A DNA stretch of 64,000 bases from CAWABB01 sp963780165 (GTDB taxonomy: Bacteria; Bacteroidota; Ignavibacteria; UBA10030; UBA6906), in the NCBI GenBank assembly GCA_963780165.1, contig CAWABB010000007.1, positions 62,001-126,000 on the forward strand. The letters are read 5' to 3'. The position numbers and the translations under genes were made by a program. The notes beneath the pieces were generated by a model. It was not told where the DNA came from and did no database searches. It worked only from the letters and a program-made list of their open reading frames with translations. Of this stretch, positions 62,468 to 64,000 are shown piece after piece (position 1 is the stretch's first letter; each line of letters starts with the position of its first letter).

Positions 62468-63832
62468 TCAGGGCCGGGGCAGATTGAACTTCTTTATTTT
62501 GTCATAGAGTGTGGAACGGTCAATGCCAAGGATGCTTGCCGCTTCCTTGACGTTTCCTCCAACCCGTCGCAGGGTTTCCGCAATAATCTGGTTTTCCGCT
62601 TCTTCGAGCGTCACGTCGGCCGGCATCGACCATCCCTTCTTCTCCCCCGTTGTCTGATCCAGCAGGAAGGAGCAGTCCTCCTCAGTCAGGGTCGTGGTCT
62701 TGCAGGTCACCATCGCCCGCTCGATGGCATTCTCCAGTTCACGCACGTTTCCCGGCCAGTCATGGTTGACCAGGGTGCGGAGCGCGCCATCCGAGATCCC
62801 CGTAATGTCCTTGCCAATTTCATGCGAGATCCGCTCGATGAAGCTGTGCGTGAGCAACGGGATGTCTTCCCTGCGTTCGCGGAGCGGCGGGATGTGGATG
62901 CGGATGACATTGAGCCGGTAGTACAGGTCATCGCGGAAGCTGCCATCGCGGACAGCGCTGGCCAGGTCGGCGTTCGTCGCGGCTATGACCCTGACATCGA
63001 CCTCAATTTCTTCCGATCCGCCAACCCGGTAGAAGCGCCGTTCCTGCAACACTCTGAGGAGGTCCATCTGGAGCTTGGGAGAGATATCGCCGATTTCATC
63101 CAGGAAAATGGTGCCGCCGTCGGCGGACTCAAACTTCCCCTTGCGTTGTGCCGTTGCACCGGTGAACGAGCCTTTTTCGTGGCCGAACAATTCGGACTCC
63201 AGCAGCGTTTCCGCCAGCGCCGCGCAGGAGACACTGATGAAGGGTCGACGCGCCCGGTCGCCCGAATAATGGACGGCACGGGCAATCAACTCCTTCCCCG
63301 TCCCGCTTTCACCTTGAATCAGCACGGTGCTTTTCGTGCTGGCAATATCCCGAACCAGATCGAAGATCTGGATCATCTTCGGGCTCTTGCTGATGATATC
63401 GTGAAAGCTGTACTGCCTGGTCAGCTTCTTCCGGAGGATGGTGTTTTCCCGCTGGAGATGCTTCACCTTGATGATTCTCTCGACCAGCATGGAAATCTCT
63501 TCCGGGTTGCACGGCTTGACGATGTACTCCTGGGCGCCTTCCTTCATCGCCGTGATGGCCGTGTCGACAGTCGCGTAGGCGGTCACGATGATGATGGACG
63601 CGTCGGGGTGAATCTTGCGTATCTCCATCATTGTCTCGATGCCATCCATGCCGCCCGGCATCTTGAGATCGATAAAGTAGATTGCATAGTCCTGTCCGTG
63701 GGCCAACCGCACCGCTTCGGCGCCTGCAGCGGCAGTATCCACGCTGTACCCGTCTTCGCGCAACCACGCCGCCAGAGATTCGCGCATGACCTCTTCGTCA
63801 TCCACCACCATGATCTGCCAGTGTGTCGTCAT
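62468..63832 (-). CDS. NtrC-family sigma54-dependent response regulator
   Basis: 454 residues. The receiver domain (~1-120) has the acidic pair DD (11-12), phosphoacceptor Asp55 (FIDLKMPG) and Lys106. The AAA+ domain has Walker A GESGTGK (174-180), the sigma54-contacting GSFTGA (221-226), Walker B GGTIFLDE and an arginine finger region. The C-terminus has a Fis-type HTH (VKEAASILGIDRSTLYDKIKKFNL). It should activate sigma54 promoters after phosphorylation, perhaps the one ahead of the Qrc-like operon. Its start overlaps the stop of the upstream gene (ATGA), whose product may be the sensor partner. Confidence 0.95.
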   Translation of the reverse strand: MTTHWQIMVVDDEEVMRESLAAWLREDGYSVDTAAAGAEAVRLAHGQDYAIYFIDLKMPGGMDGIETMMEIRKIHPDASIIIVTAYATVDTAITAMKEGAQEYIVKPCNPEEISMLVERIIKVKHLQRENTILRKKLTRQYSFHDIISKSPKMIQIFDLVRDIASTKSTVLIQGESGTGKELIARAVHYSGDRARRPFISVSCAALAETLLESELFGHEKGSFTGATAQRKGKFESADGGTIFLDEIGDISPKLQMDLLRVLQERRFYRVGGSEEIEVDVRVIAATNADLASAVRDGSFRDDLYYRLNVIRIHIPPLRERREDIPLLTHSFIERISHEIGKDITGISDGALRTLVNHDWPGNVRELENAIERAMVTCKTTTLTEEDCSFLLDQTTGEKKGWSMPADVTLEEAENQIIAETLRRVGGNVKEAASILGIDRSTLYDKIKKFNLPRP

Positions 63833-64000
63833 CGTCCGTATCCTGCGTCGCCGGAAACCGCATCCGGCGCCCGCAAATGTGTAGTGATGTCAAGAAAAGC
63901 CGCACGACACCTGGAGCAGAGGGTCGCGCCCTTCGTATCCACCTGTCGTACATGGTTTGAAAGTGACATCGGACACGTATGGTCTGCGCAGTGCGTCAGG
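63829..64000 (-). CDS. C-terminal end of a Cys/His-rich protein, runs off the window
   Basis: An open frame enters from the right edge and ends at the TGA overlapping the regulator start codon (ATGA). The 56 visible residues include HCADHTCP and CSRCR, two Cys/His pairs as in a zinc ribbon, and then a plain tail (DAVSGDAGYGR). The four-base overlap indicates translational coupling with the regulator. A sensor kinase or metal-responsive partner is possible but not shown by this fragment. Confidence 0.55.
   Translation of the reverse strand, partial: LTHCADHTCPMSLSNHVRQVDTKGATLCSRCRAAFLDITTHLRAPDAVSGDAGYGR

Overview
The window reads as chromosome from a GC-rich, Gram-negative bacterium of the Fibrobacterota-Chlorobiota-Bacteroidota (FCB) group, most likely Ignavibacteria- or Kapabacteria-like. 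The grounds are two large secreted proteins ending in NFPNPFNPSTTIEF-type (Por/T9SS-like) sorting domains, outer-membrane and lipoprotein genes, a complete trp operon and a menaquinone-type Qrc/ACIII-like complex. The exact lineage is an inference; there is no rRNA here to settle it. Several genes have TTGAC(A/T)-N17-TAT(A/C)TT promoters lying very close to the start codon, alongside normal Shine-Dalgarno sites.

Layout. 1-6.4 kb: the end of a Lon-like-protease/TM/FG-GAP protein and a giant multidomain secreted protein. 6.4-9.9 kb: a decayed accessory patch (ABC-permease stump, phage-type replication protein, PolX-like stump, frameshifted lipoprotein). 10-16.6 kb: housekeeping genes (maf, B12-binding mutase subunit, csp, family-B DNA polymerase, slipin/NfeD). 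16.6-21.3 kb: two tRNA-Ser genes, an orphan transposase-type HTH gene framed by perfect palindromes, a T9SS-sorted protein, an RHH/MazF toxin-antitoxin pair and a lipoprotein. 21.3-29.1 kb: the trp operon (E-G-D-C-F-DAHP synthase-B-A) behind a leader peptide with three consecutive Trp codons and an attenuator. 29.7-35.9 kb: ECF sigma factor, membrane anti-sigma candidate and TPR-CHAT protease, then on the other strand a site-2 protease and a tiny exported protein carrying three copies of one 12-residue peptide. 36.2-53.7 kb: membrane protein, degenerate sigma54-type AAA+ protein, glycosyltransferases, M16 peptidase, aminotransferase, nuoGHI, CNNM transporter, wecB, nadD, flippase, methyltransferase. 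53.8-64 kb: tRNA-Arg, outer-membrane barrel, a split tRNA-Arg pseudogene, then a Qrc-like quinone oxidoreductase cluster bracketed by two GcvH-like proteins and an NtrC-type regulator.

The strongest candidates for something undescribed are the 29.7-35.9 kb block (sigma / anti-sigma / TPR-CHAT / site-2 protease plus a multicopy peptide precursor whose repeats differ only at synonymous positions) and the palindrome-framed HTH gene at 17.2-17.8 kb. Seven genes carry single-base frameshifts. Because most are housekeeping-type and otherwise well preserved, assembly error is as likely as real decay.
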